A DNA stretch of 64,000 nt from Tanypteryx hageni (GCA_028673005.1 CM054115.1:196858370-196922369); one strand, 5' to 3'. Counted from the first letter of the stretch, positions 45,910 to 56,861 are shown. A program made the numbers and translations. Notes: a model not told the origin generated them from the sequence alone.

Positions 45910-47607
45910 TTAGTTTTGGCCAAAGTTATTGAGCTACTATCAATTATTCTAAATATAGTCAACAGATTTTGATTGCAGCCCACATGAACTTATAAATGGA
46001 TAATGCAGCCCGGGAGGTGAAAGGTTGGGGTACCACTGTCTTAGAGGTAAGGTCTGCCGCGCTTGTGTACACTATAAAATACTGGTATTTCGGTATTATA
46101 GAAATTAGTTCTAAAATACAATGTACAATATTTACTAAGTCAATACATTAACAAAAGCATTCTGAAAAATTAATATGGGATTCGAACAAGGAAGCTTGAA
46201 TCGAAAATAACTAAAAGCTTTAGTTTTATTAATTATTTTCATCCTCAGAATAGGCGTCACAAATCTAAAGAGTATCATTAAAGACGAGCAATTGAAAATA
46301 TTTAGCTCTTCTTACCTATTTGTATAATGTGCTTATCATCATCCGAGAACTTCCTGAGTGGAAATGAAACTAAGTGGGAGAAATGCTCTTACTTTACTTG
46401 TACCTGGCATTCCCAACCCGTTTTCAGAAACAGCTCGTTGTTTTTTCTGGTTCGACGTTTTTTTCCAGATATCTCAGCGACATTCCTCCAAAACCATCCA
46501 CGACACAAGCTTAACTTATTATAATAAAATTTATATAAAAGCATTGAATGGTGAACCTAAACTTAATAATTTTTTCTGTGAATTTGAATTAAAAATTGAA
46601 TGCAAATTTTATGCTGCTCTTTGTCATAGCTATAGAAAATAAAAATAAAACGCAATAATAAATTAATACATTACGTATTTTATTATCCAATTAATTTTAT
46701 ATTGCCATTAATTGAAATAAAATCCTTATTATTAGGGGCATCATGAATACAACAAACAAATTTGGAGAACACACAAAAGGAAGTGATACATCTTCTGTAT
46801 GGTTATATTACTTGTCATGAAAATATTTCCAGCTAGTCAAATGTAAGAAATGCTCAAAAGAAATACGACGTGGTGGAGGTTCTACAAGTGGACTGCATAC
46901 ACATTTGAAGACGATGCATAACATAAATTTAAGAAAGAGAAATGTTGCAACTACTAATATAGAGTACGATGAAACAAGTCAATCTGAAAGAGTAAAGCCC
47001 ACACTTGAACATAAATCCTTAATAACTGGTTGCCTGAAGAAGAATAAGAATGAAAAACTGTCCGAAGTACTAGCTCGTATGGCAGCTCGTGATGGTTTAC
47101 AATTTTGTGTTTTCTGCACCCCAGTTTATATCAAAAAGAGATTGATTTCGAGAGGTTTTGCTGACGTATCGAAATCGGCAACAACCATAAGAAACATTGT
47201 GCTCGATTATATCAAATGTATTCGCAATACTGTTGTTAACGAGATAGATAGACAAATCCGAAGGTAAAAGATTTAGTCTAAATTTGACGAATGGGCGTCA
47301 ATTCAAAATCGACGTTATTTAAATATAAACGTTCACTATGCCGGAGGAATTTTGTGGAATATTGGACTATCTCGTGTCCGCGGTAGTATGCCGGTGAAGA
47401 AGTGCTTAGAATTCGTGGAGAAGAAATTAGATCAACACGGTCTCAGCAGTTCAAAAGATATAGTTTGCGTAACAAATGATGGTGCGTCAGTTATGATCAA
47501 ATTAGGCAAGCTCATAGATACTAAACAGCAGCTCTGCTTGGCTTATGGAATCCATTTGGCGGTGTTGGAAGTCCTTTAAAAGAAGAACGAAGAAGAACTA
47601 GAAGATA

Positions 47608-47616
47608 ATATATATA

Positions 47617-47690
<74 letters not shown>

Positions 47691-48099
47691 TAAGGAAAAG
47701 AAAAGGTAGTGATGAGGGTGGCAACAAGGTGTTGAGGGAGGCTCAGCGGGCACTTACCAAGTTGGCAGGCTGCTGGGGGCGTCGAAGAGACATGTAAAAC
47801 ACACGAACACAAAAAACACGCAAGCTTATCGAGTCTATGCCCTTCCTTAGCGAAAGAGTAACGTAAACATCACAAACATAGAAGCTTTCGGAGTTATTCC
47901 TACTTTAGCTACTAAGAGAGAACTCATCACATCACATTTGTGATGTTTCTGTGTTGTTTTAGTGTTCTTTTATGTGTGTCGCTTCGACATCCCCAGGGCC
48001 TTGCCAACCTGAAGTCGTCCGATTGGTGAGTGTTCACTGGGCTTCCTCATCCCAACATCTTGTTGTCATCCATATATATATAAATATATAAATAAATAA

Positions 48100-48162
<63 letters not shown>
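47608..48162. mobile_element. Insertion block: microsatellites and two opposed Penelope-like terminal units
   Basis: (TC)n/(TA)n at 47608-47686; a unit at 47687-47850 (CTTAAGGAAAAGAAAAGGTA, GGCAACAAGGTGTTGAGGG) in the orientation of 41.45 kb; then 47900-48070 in the opposite orientation with GTGTCGCTTCGACATCCCC and CTTGTTGTCATCC as at 37.3 kb; then (TA)n to 48162. The tail-to-tail order resembles inverted Penelope copies. It interrupts the hAT transposase. Confidence 0.65.
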
Positions 48163-48163
<1 letters not shown>

Positions 48164-48497
48164 CTTAATGATAGATGAGTTTGAAAGTTTGTAACACGAG
48201 ATCTCCGAATCTACTGGGCCGATTTTCACGAATCGTTCACTGAAAGATTAAGCGGAATCTCAAAAAGGTTTTAAGGTTTTAATTTTATTCTTCTAACGTA
48301 ATATGTTTCAAATATATGGCGATTTTTCCGCGAACACCCATTTTCCTACGTTCGGCGGGCGGTGGGAAGGGTGAGTGAGAGAGCGGCGAGCGTTGGGAGG
48401 GGTGAGTGAAAGAGAGGCGGGCGGTGGGAGGGGTGAGTGAAAGAGTGGCGGATGTAATCCCGAATCGCGCCCGAGCAACGCCGGGTCACACAGCTAG
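48163..48497 (+). mobile_element. Helitron 3' part (non-autonomous)
   Basis: CCGAATCTACTGGGCCGATT, then GCCCGAGCAACGCCGGGTC and ending CACACAGCTAG before T: a short GC hairpin near the 3' end and a CTAG terminus with following T, as in Helitrons (rolling-circle transposons, CTRR ending, insertion at AT). 48350-48450 holds three copies of a ~37-bp GGGCGGTGGGAGGGGTGAG repeat. No Rep/helicase. The 5' end is unclear, perhaps within or beyond the preceding (TA)n tract. Confidence 0.7.
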
Positions 48498-49850
48498 TGA
48501 ATCATATACTACTGAAGAAACTTATTATTAAGATGACAAGGATGATGAAGAAAATGGTGACGGTGTAATTATAGTCCAAATTAACAACAAATAATCCTAC
48601 TCACATTCATATATCTCCATTCGTACCAAAAATGCGAAATGTAGTTAAGAGTTTTAGACTTCGCCAACTAAAATTGAGGAATATTTACAAATTTACGTTA
48701 AAGCAGAATTTGGGAATGAAATTGCTATGCAATTAGATTAAAAAACCCGATGGAATAGTTTTCTTTGCATGCTACAAAGATTTTTATCAATTATGATATT
48801 GTGTGCAGAAAGCTCTAATAGACTTAAATGCAGGTGTAAATTTCTGTGAAAATGTGTATAATTTCTTATCAGCAACGATCTTTGTTATTATGCCTACAAA
48901 ATTGTCAGTAGAAGCACTATGCTGCAAAGATTCGAATCTTTTAACCGCAGATGCAATATTAAAATTTATGATGGAAACCCTCTATGATCAAAATACTGAA
49001 ATAAATGGACTTAAAAATTCCTTGAAACTTCTTATTTCGCAGCAACGTATAGATTTATCACAGGTACTTTAATATATACAATGTGGATCATAAGATGCAA
49101 GTGCATTAGGACAAGTTTTATATCGAGAACTCAGTAAAGAACCTATCACAAAAATTGTAATTCGTTTAATAAAACGCTTTTCTCATTTAGAAGACTCCGA
49201 AAAAGAAACTGCATCAGATACTGCACAAAAAACAGAACCCCAGCCCCAATCTTCTACAAATTTATTAGACGATGAGGAAAAATTAATGTATAGTTCCAAT
49301 AGTGAGTCACTAAAAGCAAACTTCAAACGGCGATAAATGAAAGATTTTGGCTGTTCCTAGAGCAAGAAAAATACAAGGAATTGAACAATTGATTAAAAAG
49401 GAGATAACATTTTTCTAGGTGGAAGGCATAAAAGGTGTAAATTTACAATTGGTGTACGATTATTTATTTACAATTGCACCAACAAGTGTGGAACCCGAAA
49501 GGGCATTTTCTGCTGCTTCTAAAATATGCACAAAAATTCGTTCACGTTTAAATGACGAAAGCATTAACAGTTTATGTTTTTTAAGACTAATGCTGATGAT
49601 GTAAAAGTTTAAAATAAACTTATAAATCACCAATATTTTTTCATATTTTGAATACATTTTTGTGTTATTTCAAGAAATTATTTTTGTCTCTTGATTTTGG
49701 TTTATTTGAAAAAAATACAAATTTTTGTTTGATAAAATTAGTTTGAGTGTATATTTTTTGTCTTGCCTTATATTTTCAATATTCCAGTATTACGTAGAAT
49801 AAATACCGAAATACCGGTATTGTTATTCTGGTTCGGTATTGGATTCCCTA

Positions 49851-50158
49851 GTTGGCACCAATAACGCCTCGAGACGTGGCTCCGAGGAACTTTGACGCCG
49901 GGTAAGTCGCGTCCGAGACAAGTCTGGGGTCGGTTTGCGTCTCTCCGTATGCAGCACAGTCCGTAGGATTGATCGCTATGCTGAGGTATGGAGCAAGTTT
50001 TACGATCTGAACCGAAGACTGGAATTTCCGCAGCCGAAAATCGAATCGTGCAGGGCAGCATTGGTTTACTATGGTGTTCACTACACGACCGAATCGGCTA
50101 AGAGAGTACGATTATTGAGCACAGCGGAAATTTTGTAGGATAGAGAGTATGGTAGATT
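49851..50158 (+). pseudogene. CR1 ORF1 (esterase) fragment, piece 2 of 3
   Basis: Continues piece 1 after the hAT: CAATAACGCCTCGAGACGTG (HVGTNDAS block in the intact copies), ATTGATCGCTATGCTGAGG, CTGAACCGAAGACTGGAAT, then GTTCACTACACGACCGAATC (HYTPKSA block, catalytic-His region). Many frame changes; a section near 49890-49925 is scrambled. Ends at the second insertion (50159). Confidence 0.85.
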
Positions 50159-51039
50159 TAGAGCTGCTGGCTCGAGCTAGCTCGAGACGAACAGTTCGAG
50201 CTTACTCGCCAATTGGTTCGAGCTCGAGCTATTTTAGAAAAAAAGATCGAGCCTCTAGCCTAAGTAACGAAACCTGCTACTCAGCAGTGCGCAGGACGGG
50301 AATGATCTCTTGTGCCCACCACTGCGAAGTAAAATAATATCCAGGGCCGGTTCTAGGCGTGGGCAAACGCCCAGGACGGCCACTCGGCAGAGGCGGCCAC
50401 CGAGTCTTTCCGAGGCGTACATGAGAAAATGGGGATAGGCATGGAATCAAGACAGGTCATGAAACGGTATTTATATTAACATAATAATAATGACCAACAT
50501 GATATACTCACTTATAAACTGTGTTCTGTAAGCTTATTTTTAGAAAAAAACACTGAAAAACTAACATTTTGACTAAAAACTAAAACTTAACTCAACAAAT
50601 TTATGAACCAGAATGCTCTCTAATCTTCTTTTTGCTAAATTTCTGCATATGAACATGTGAAGTAAACATGAAACACGACAGTGTCTTTCAGCGAAACATG
50701 GCAAGTCGACCAAATGACGGTTACGTCTGCAAGATTAGGAGCCTTTTCAAATAATCTAACCGTAGAGCGCATCATTCGCTTCTCACTTGTTTATTTGGTT
50801 TCTAACTTGTCTTTTTTCCGGATGACTCTGCGCTAACAGATGGCGCTGACGCTTCGACAGATTTAAAACCGGAGACTTTATGTGTCGAAAATGATTTAAT
50901 CGGATTATAAATGTGTGTTGTGGTTATTAGGCATCGAAATTTTTACGAAAAGCTCGGGTAGCTCGATTACCCGAGCTTTACCTTAAATAGAAGCTCGCGA
51001 GCTGGAGCTTTTGAAAATGGTCGAGTTTCAGCAGCTCTA
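50159..51039. mobile_element. hAT MITE, 881 bp
   Basis: Ends TAGAGCTGCTGGCTCGA and, reversed, TAGAGCTGCTGAAACTCGA. Duplicated target GGTAGATT (50151-50158) versus GGTATATC (51040-51047), 6 of 8 matching. The interior near both ends is rich in CTCGAGCT. 50342 has CAGGGCCGGTTCTAGG, possibly the end of yet another hAT. No transposase. Confidence 0.8.
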
Positions 51040-51170
51040 GGTATATCGTAAATAAGTTTTGGGTATGGAAATAATCGATGCGTCCATAGAAAACAAGAAT
51101 CACGCGAGATTAAGTAACGGTAAAATATACTCCGAAAGTAAGAAAAATGCACGTAATACGAAAGATAAAG
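51040..51170 (+). pseudogene. CR1 ORF1 fragment, piece 3 of 3
   Basis: GTTTTGGGTATGGAAATAAT, then CGATGCGTCCATAGAAAAC and so on, aligns with 61875-61960, the linker between esterase and endonuclease in the right-end CR1 copy. Similarity fades near 51170. Confidence 0.75.
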
Positions 51171-51185
51171 AGGGAATTTACAGTT

Positions 51186-51572
51186 ATAATTAGGTTTGGT
51201 AGGATTCGATTTAAATCGATAAATGTTGATAAAAATCGAATCTTAAAAATTTTTAATTCGACGAAAATGAATTGTGTCGATAAGTATCGATTTTCATCAC
51301 TGCATTTTCTGCGAAATTTACGCGTCTTGATTTTCAAAACTTTATTATCCGCTCTGATAATTAACATATTTACCATCAAACATCTAAAACGTTAGAGACG
51401 GTCTGTATTTGCCATAGCAAACGGCCACATAACATTCCGAATTTGCTTTCTGATATCGATTATGACTAGGCTTGGTAGGATTTGATTTAAATCAAAAAAC
51501 GTAAATAAACATCGATTATTTTTAAATATCAAAATAGACGAAAATGAATTGTCGTCGATTTTCCAAAAATAT
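51186..51572. repeat. Two direct copies of a TCGATTTAAATCGA-type repeat
   Basis: GGTTTGGTAGGATTCGATTT at 51193 and GGCTTGGTAGGATTTGATTT at 51472 are both followed by ATAAA..ATCGA and GACGAAAATGAATTG. They may be ends of a decayed MITE. Confidence 0.55.
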
Positions 51573-52051
51573 GGAACAGTTTACTCCCAAAAACCTAATG
51601 TGAATTATAGCATTTACGTCGTTTCTGTTTACTTGTTCGCAGTAGTATTTTCCACCTGCGATTTCGTACCTTTTCTTGGCTTTGCATTAACAGTGGGACT
51701 GAAAGAAAGGTATTTCCTTACACTCAAATATGCGCCCTTTTGAAAAGCTCAAGCTTCTAGTCTGGACAATCTGGTAACCGCGAGGCCCTAGCACGTTCAC
51801 GACCGGGGTATTTAAATACAATCTATTCATGTAGGACCGGGCTTTTAAAAGAATTAAAATCCAATCGCTGTCAATACACTAAAATCGGCGTAGAATGTTT
51901 ATTTTTTAACATTTCTTTGAAATTTTTAAAGTGTTTTACTCATCGTATATCCTTGTACCTCTTTTTTGAGTGGTAGTTAATGAAATATATAACCTTATGC
52001 AAAGGAACTTAGCATAATGAACAGACATACCGAGTTTCCTTTCTCAATTTT
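51573..52051. other. Unassigned sequence
   Basis: No recognised gene or repeat. Confidence 0.35.
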
Positions 52052-52288
52052 CTAGTCGCAAACGCTGCATATCCTTGAGGGATATTTCTTCTTCTCCTCC
52101 CCCACTTTCTTCTCTAAAGTATGCTTCCGCATATCTCCCGGAGGTCTATCTGGATGGTTCTTCCGTTGCGCTAGCTGAGTCGGCACCTCTCTCTCACAAT
52201 CAGTGTCTTCATCGCTGAATGACGCACTTCCCTCTGCCCCACTCTTAACCCTAGTTAAACTACAAATTTTTTGAAGCTGAAGTTGCAC
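52052..52288 (-). pseudogene. piggyBac-like transposase C-terminal fragment
   Basis: 78-codon ORF: SFSDEDTDCE, then NHPDRPPGDMRKHTLEK and EKKKYPSRICSVCD, like the C-terminal basic stretch and first CxxC of the zinc-binding tail of piggyBac transposases (form PTEKKKxPxRRCxVC). Only the end of the family protein is present and no DDD core is seen nearby. Could also be a domesticated-gene remnant. Moderate to low certainty. Confidence 0.4.
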
Positions 52289-52756
52289 GAAGGATTCAAG
52301 GTTTAGTAAACTCCAAATGAATTAAATGGTACGCTGCACTATGCAAACTATTCAAATACTTGGTTTGAAACAATGGAGAATGAACTTCGAGCAAAAGGGT
52401 CGAACAGTCACTCAACCAAGAAGAGACTAGTTCGAACCAGTGATCAGAAACAATGATTGGAAACACAGATGACCCTCAACTAGATGAGTCATGCCCACGT
52501 TATCTTATCCTTTTTCAGCTGACTCTAAGGTCCTTGTAGAAAGCATTCAGCTCCTTATAGCGGTAAGCTTATTTGATTACTTATGGATGGCCCAGCCCCG
52601 CTTGTTTACGAAAAGAATTGATGACAAGACATGGCCTGCTAAAAACCCAGCTGATAGTAAGTTAAAGGGTCACGCCTGTTAAGTGGGAAACACTTAAGTC
52701 ATGACAGTCGAAATGAGGGACAAGGCTTTGGGCGTTAAGATAGATAAGTTGGAAGG
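52289..52756. other. Unassigned sequence
   Basis: A 63-codon ORF at 52491-52682 matches nothing known to me. Confidence 0.35.
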
Positions 52757-52835
52757 ATCTACATCTACATCTACAAGTTACCCTGCAATTCACCAAGTTG
52801 GTGGGTGGCAGGGGGTGCAATGCACCAAATCCTAC

Positions 52836-55800
52836 CTAAAGATTGTCTAACGCAATTCGAAATTTCCTATTGTGATCTCTTATTGTCCTCGGAAAGAACG
52901 AGCCTAGATAACGCTCCGTCCTACAATCGATCTCACGTATTTTATCGTCTCGATCATTTCTACCTATATACGTCGGTGCCACAATTATTCCCACTACCTC
53001 CTCTTTTAGACATTCTGACCTATATTTCTCTAGAAGTTTCAACCTTGAGTGCAATCTACGGTCCTCCAGTGATACCCAGTTCAAATCGCTCAATAAAGAG
53101 GTGACGCTTTCCTTATGTTCGTACTTTTGTTTTACAAATCTGGCTGCTCTGCGCTGTACTCTTTCTAGTAAAATTATGTGTCCCTTCTCGTACGGATCCC
53201 ATATGCTCGCTGCGTATTCCACTTGTGGCCTTACCAGTGATAAGTAGCATGTTTCGCGTACTTTCTCTGTAGTGTTCCGTACTATTCTACCTATGAATGC
53301 CAGTTTCTTGTTGGCCGCGCCTATAACTCGACGAATGTGCATGTCCCACGAAAGATCTCGACAAATGGTTACTCCTAAATATTTTACATACTCAGCTTGT
53401 CGAATACTCATTTCATCTATTTTATATTCGAAACCTAAATCTTTGTTCTTACTTTTCCAGAACATGACTGCGGCACATTTAGTATAATTAATTTCGATTT
53501 GCCATTCTTTGCACCACGCTGAAATGGCTCTTAAGTCTTCACGCAGAGACTGATGGTCCTCCTGATTTTTTATTTCTTTATATAGAACGGTGTCATCGAC
53601 GAAAAGCCTAATTTTACTACGAAAAACCGAGCACATATCATTTACATAGATTCAGAAGAGCAGAGGGCCCAATACACTTCCCTGAGGAACACCCGAAGGA
53701 ACTTTAACGGGGGACGAGTATTTCCCATCGATGACAACTATCTGTTCCCTGTTCGAGAGGAAGTCTCTCACCCAACCGACAACTTTCGAATTGATACCAC
53801 ATTGTCCTAACTTCGCAATTAATTTCCTATGAGATACTTTATCGAACGCCTTCCTGAAATCAATGAATATGGCATTGACCTGAGTATTTTTCTCTCCGCA
53901 TCGCAACAAATCGTCCACGAACAGGCCGAGCTGCGTTTCGCATGATCTACCTCTCCGGAATCCGTGTTGGCATCCGCTAAGCAATGAATGACTATCTAAA
54001 TAGCGCATTACAGAGCTAAAGACTATGTGCTCAAGTATCTTGCACGATAATGAAGTTAAGGATATCGGCCTATAATTTTCGGGGTTCTCTCTGTCGCCAC
54101 CCTTATGGATGGGCGTAACGTGTGCCGCCTTCCAATATTTAGGAACTACACATTCCGCAATGGATTTCTCGAATATAATTTTTAAAACGGCGCGATTTCA
54201 TAAGCTAACACTTTCAATACTCGCGTGGGTATTTTCTCAGCCCCAGGAGATTTATTTGGCTTAATTGAATGAAGTTGGAGCGCGATGCCATTTTCCGAAA
54301 ATACCAAATCTTCCATCGAATCGCCCTGACGCATAGGAATAGGGGTTTCACATTCATCGTCATCACGAGTAAAAGCTTTCTGGAAGTGATGATTTAATAG
54401 GTTTGCTTTATCCATACTATCGTGAACTACGTTTCCCGTTTCCGACCGCAGTGACGCAATAGTGGGGCCCCTACCTTGAACTTCCCTGACGTAAGACCAA
54501 AATGCTTTTGGGTTCTCTTTCAAGTTTTCCTGTAAAACCATCTTTTTATAATTGTTAAACGCATTACGCATTGCTACTCTGGCTATGGAGCGCGCCTCCT
54601 TGTATTGCTGCCTTATTATTGCAATCTGTTCGACCGTAGCTGTTGAGGATGTGTTATTTACGCGAGAGTGGAGTTTTCTTTGACGTCGGAGAGCGCTTCT
54701 TACTTCCTGATTGTACCATCTAGGTTCTGCACTATCACGCTTCAGTTTGCTCGGAATAAATTTATCTGTACACTCTCGCATCATATCTCTGAACATGCAC
54801 CAGGATTCCTCCGCGTCTGCACTATCGGTTAAATTACTGAAATTAGTATATTTATTTCGCAGAAAAGACCTAAATCTTGTGAAATCGGCTTTGGCTAATA
54901 CATAAAGTTTTCTTTTGGCCTTAACCTGTTTCCCAATAATTAACTGAAATTCCACGTACACTGCCTTGTGATCGCTTATTCCCTCAGCATCAGATACTCT
55001 ATTCATACGCTCAGGAAGATTAGTAACAAATAAATCTAATATATTATTAAATCTCGTGGGAAATCTCACTAATTGATACAATGAGTGCTTACCGAAAGTT
55101 TCTAGTAACGCCTCGCACGATTCACGCTCTCTACCTCCGGGATAAAAGCAATGATGGCTCCAATCAATTGACGGAAGATTGAAATCGCCCCCGATTATAA
55201 TGGCTTTATCTTTATTAGACGAATTTAGCGTCGCCACTTGTTTCTCCAGAGAATGAATAGTTTCCACGCTCGCATTTGGGGGTCTATAAAAAGCGCATAT
55301 ATTTATAGTTTTTGAGTCGCTTCCTTTCACACGACACCAAACACTTTCGACTTCGTCGTCGTTAATCTGTATTGGGTAACTTTCGTATTTATTGTTAACT
55401 GCTATAAAGACTCCACCTCCCGACCGGATACATCGATCTTTCTGAAGACGCTACAGTCACGAGGAAAGATCTCCTGACTGGCTATGTCTGCCGTAAGCCA
55501 ACTTTCAGTGCCTATAACTACATCAGCATGCTGACTACGAATAAGATATTCAAATTCGGCCTCCTTCCTGCGAATGCTGCGACAATTAACCGTAATGCTT
55601 TTTAATTTCTCGCTATGACTACGTAACGATTCCTCGCGCTCTACTGAGCTATTATTACTGTTATTATTATTAAGATTATAATTATTATTATTTACTGCCT
55701 CCTTATCCTTCCTACTATGTCGACTATTTCTGCGCTTGGAATGTATTCTACTGTTACTTAACGTCGGGTTTATAGCGCTATTAAGGTCGCACGCATTATC

Positions 55801-55959
55801 TACGGAATTGTTGCATGGAAAATCGTTTATCCCCATGCCTTCGATAATTCTGTTACCGCACGGATTTCTTACATTTTCTCCTATTGTGCTCTCAATTAAT
55901 CCCGTACCGGTAAGCTGCCTACATCCTAACCTACCATCTGATCTACTATTGGCGTGCAT
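52836..55959 (-). pseudogene. CR1 ORF2: endonuclease and reverse transcriptase
   Basis: Starts MHANSRSDGRLG; a polyAsn stretch; then the AP endonuclease: ITVNCRSIRRKEAEF, VVIGTESWLTADI (Glu), INICAFYRPPNA, IIIGGDFNLPSIDW (Asp, Asn), GISDHKAVYVE (Asp-His). RT: NKSPGAEKIPTRVL, NPENYRPISLTSLSCKIL, QHGFRRGRSCETQ, AIFIDFRKAFDKVSH (Asp), SGVPQGSVLGPLLF, KIRLFVDDTVLYK (DD kept; FADD is FVDD), YLGVTICRDLSWD, then LVRPQVEYAASIWDP. Breaks: 1-bp deletion near 55438, 1-bp deletion near 54183, and a TGA after GPLLF near 53650. Otherwise open, so it could encode target-primed reverse transcription in a repaired ancestor. Confidence 0.92.
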
Positions 55960-55994
55960 CTCAACGCTTGCTAAAAAATTGCAATTGCTTAAAT

Positions 55995-56579
55995 CTAACC
56001 TAAAAAAGCCCTAGAATGCTCAAACACCCAACGCGCTACCGCCTCCGCAGCCTCGGCAGTGTAGTGCACACCAGAACCGTTTAGGGATGCCCTACATGAG
56101 TCCAGGACCGGCCTCAGGTCAACGAAGTCCACTCCATTGCCCCTACAGAAGTCCCACAGCCTACGGTTCAGCCCGACCACTCGGCTTCAAACTATAGAAC
56201 CGCAGTCCGTACGAGGAACAATGCTACAGATGGAAAGCCGCACATCAGCACCAGACTCCTCTCGGACACGAGCAACCTCAGCGGCCAAGTCCTTAAAAGA
56301 GCTTAAGACCTCCTCGGAGCCGCGCTTCGAAGCGTCATTGGTACCAACATGGGCCACCACCCGCAGCGAGGAGCAACCCGTGCCCGATACCGACACCCTG
56401 AACTCCTTCGTCACCTGGGGCACCGAACCTCCTGGTATACACCTGGAGAACACCCGCTCGTGAACTCCCTCTCGGCGGGCCCGTGACAGTAAAGGCGCAA
56501 CCACACGCCGGACGTTGGAGCTCCCTATCACTAACAGCCCTCTCTTTCCCCCCGAGCTCTCCTTGGGCCCGGCCTCCAC
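55995..56579 (-). pseudogene. CR1 ORF1: SGNH/GDSL-type esterase domain
   Basis: MEAGPKESSGGKRG, then LLVIGSSNVRRVVAPLLS (block with catalytic-type Ser), RCIPGGSVPQVT, LRVVAHVGTNDASKRG (GxND block), VRLSICSIVPRTD, then after one in-frame TGA (56176-56178, a Trp in the related copy) LNRRLWDFCR, VDFVDLRPVLDSC and GSGVHYTAEAAE (His block), ending HSRAFLG. Esterase domains are known in ORF1 of some CR1 elements; their role may concern membranes or lipids but is not settled. Only one nonsense codon. Confidence 0.88.
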
Positions 56580-56591
56580 CGGGGAAAAGGT

Positions 56592-56861
56592 TTAAATTCT
56601 TCTGTACGAAGACAATGTGTTGGACCTGGGATGGATCGGGGAAAGCCAATATGGGAAGGAGGCGGAAGGGTTGGTGGTAAGATGAGGAGCGTGATAATGA
56701 GTTCGTATGTGGATGCTTGGTCTGACCCGTGGGAAAAATTCAGGGGCGTTAGGGTTTAGGTATGGCACCCTGCATTGTGACGGGACGAAAGCAGGTGCAT
56801 TTGGTTTTAGAGTAGAATTAGGCAGAAGAGAAGCTTTGGTGGAAGGCTCAATGACAGACAT
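56592..56861 (-). CDS. Short reading frame with two PAM2-like motifs
   Basis: 89 codons from an ATG at 56861: MSVIEPSTKASLLPN, then STLKPNAPAFVPSQ (residues 16-29) and PYLNPNAPEFFPRV (33-46). The second fits the PAM2 consensus LNxxAxEFxP, used to bind the MLLE domain of cytoplasmic poly(A)-binding protein. The rest is basic and Pro/Ser/His rich. The stop at 56592-56594 is followed in the same frame by the CR1 esterase (TFSPVEAGPK), so it could be the N-terminus of this CR1's ORF1 with one nonsense codon; the right-end CR1 copy has a different, coiled-coil N-terminus. Could instead be a different TE or host exon. The frame seen is real; function is inferred. Confidence 0.45.
   Translation of the reverse strand: MSVIEPSTKASLLPNSTLKPNAPAFVPSQCRVPYLNPNAPEFFPRVRPSIHIRTHYHAPHLTTNPSASFPYWLSPIHPRSNTLSSYRRI

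Larger units (their letters stand above)
45127..46038. mobile_element. Nested hAT-like MITE
   Basis: Left GGTATCCCAACCCGCGGCCC; reversed right CAGTGGTACCCCAACC followed by GGGCTGC-like sequence, a common hAT terminus. The target duplication is unclear. Within it lie a ~50-bp-arm inverted repeat (45231-45371) and a perfect hairpin (45844-45909). Confidence 0.6.
46740..49603 (+). pseudogene. hAT transposase (BED finger type), degraded
   Basis: 46835-46925: CKKCSKEIRRGGGSTSGLHT and HLKTMHN, a BED-type zinc finger (Cys-x2-Cys...His-x5-His). 46905-47267: VLARMAARDGLQFCVFC and FADVSKSATTIRN. 47270-47600, after a stop: KFDEWASIQNRRYLNINVH, GPVxKCLEFVEKKLDQHG, VTNDGASVMIKLGK (catalytic Asp), QQLCLAYGIHLAVLEVL. 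The frame is cut at 47607 by the insertion block and resumes at 48498. 48803-49075: an alpha-helical stretch. 49419-49603: LQLVYDYLFTIAPTSVEPE and RAFSAASKICTKIRSRL, the C-terminal hATC dimerisation domain. Several stops and a missing stretch make it dead. Introns cannot be excluded but are not needed. Confidence 0.9.
45009..49850 (+). mobile_element. hAT DNA transposon, 4842 bp, perfect target duplication
   Basis: Inverted ends TAGGGAATCCAATGCCGG and, reversed, TAGGGAATCCAATACCG, both followed by more ATACCGGTATTTCGG-type repeats. The 8-bp duplication GTTGGCAC is exact (45001-45008 and 49851-49858). A degraded transposase runs from about 46740 to 49603. Later insertions inside: a hAT-like MITE (45127-46038), and a block with microsatellites, Penelope-like repeats and a Helitron end (47608-48497). 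Confidence 0.97.
52757..56600 (-). mobile_element. CR1-type LINE with esterase ORF1, nearly complete, inactive
   Basis: Minus strand: esterase ORF1 (56579-55995), EN-RT ORF2 (55959-52836), short 3' UTR, and a tail TGTAGATGTAGATGTAGATC (reversed at 52757-52778). The 3' UTR GGTGCATTGCACCCCCTGCC is shared with the 38.4 kb copy. The 5' edge near 56600 is where similarity to the right-end copy fades. Few mutations, so a fairly recent insertion. Confidence 0.9.
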
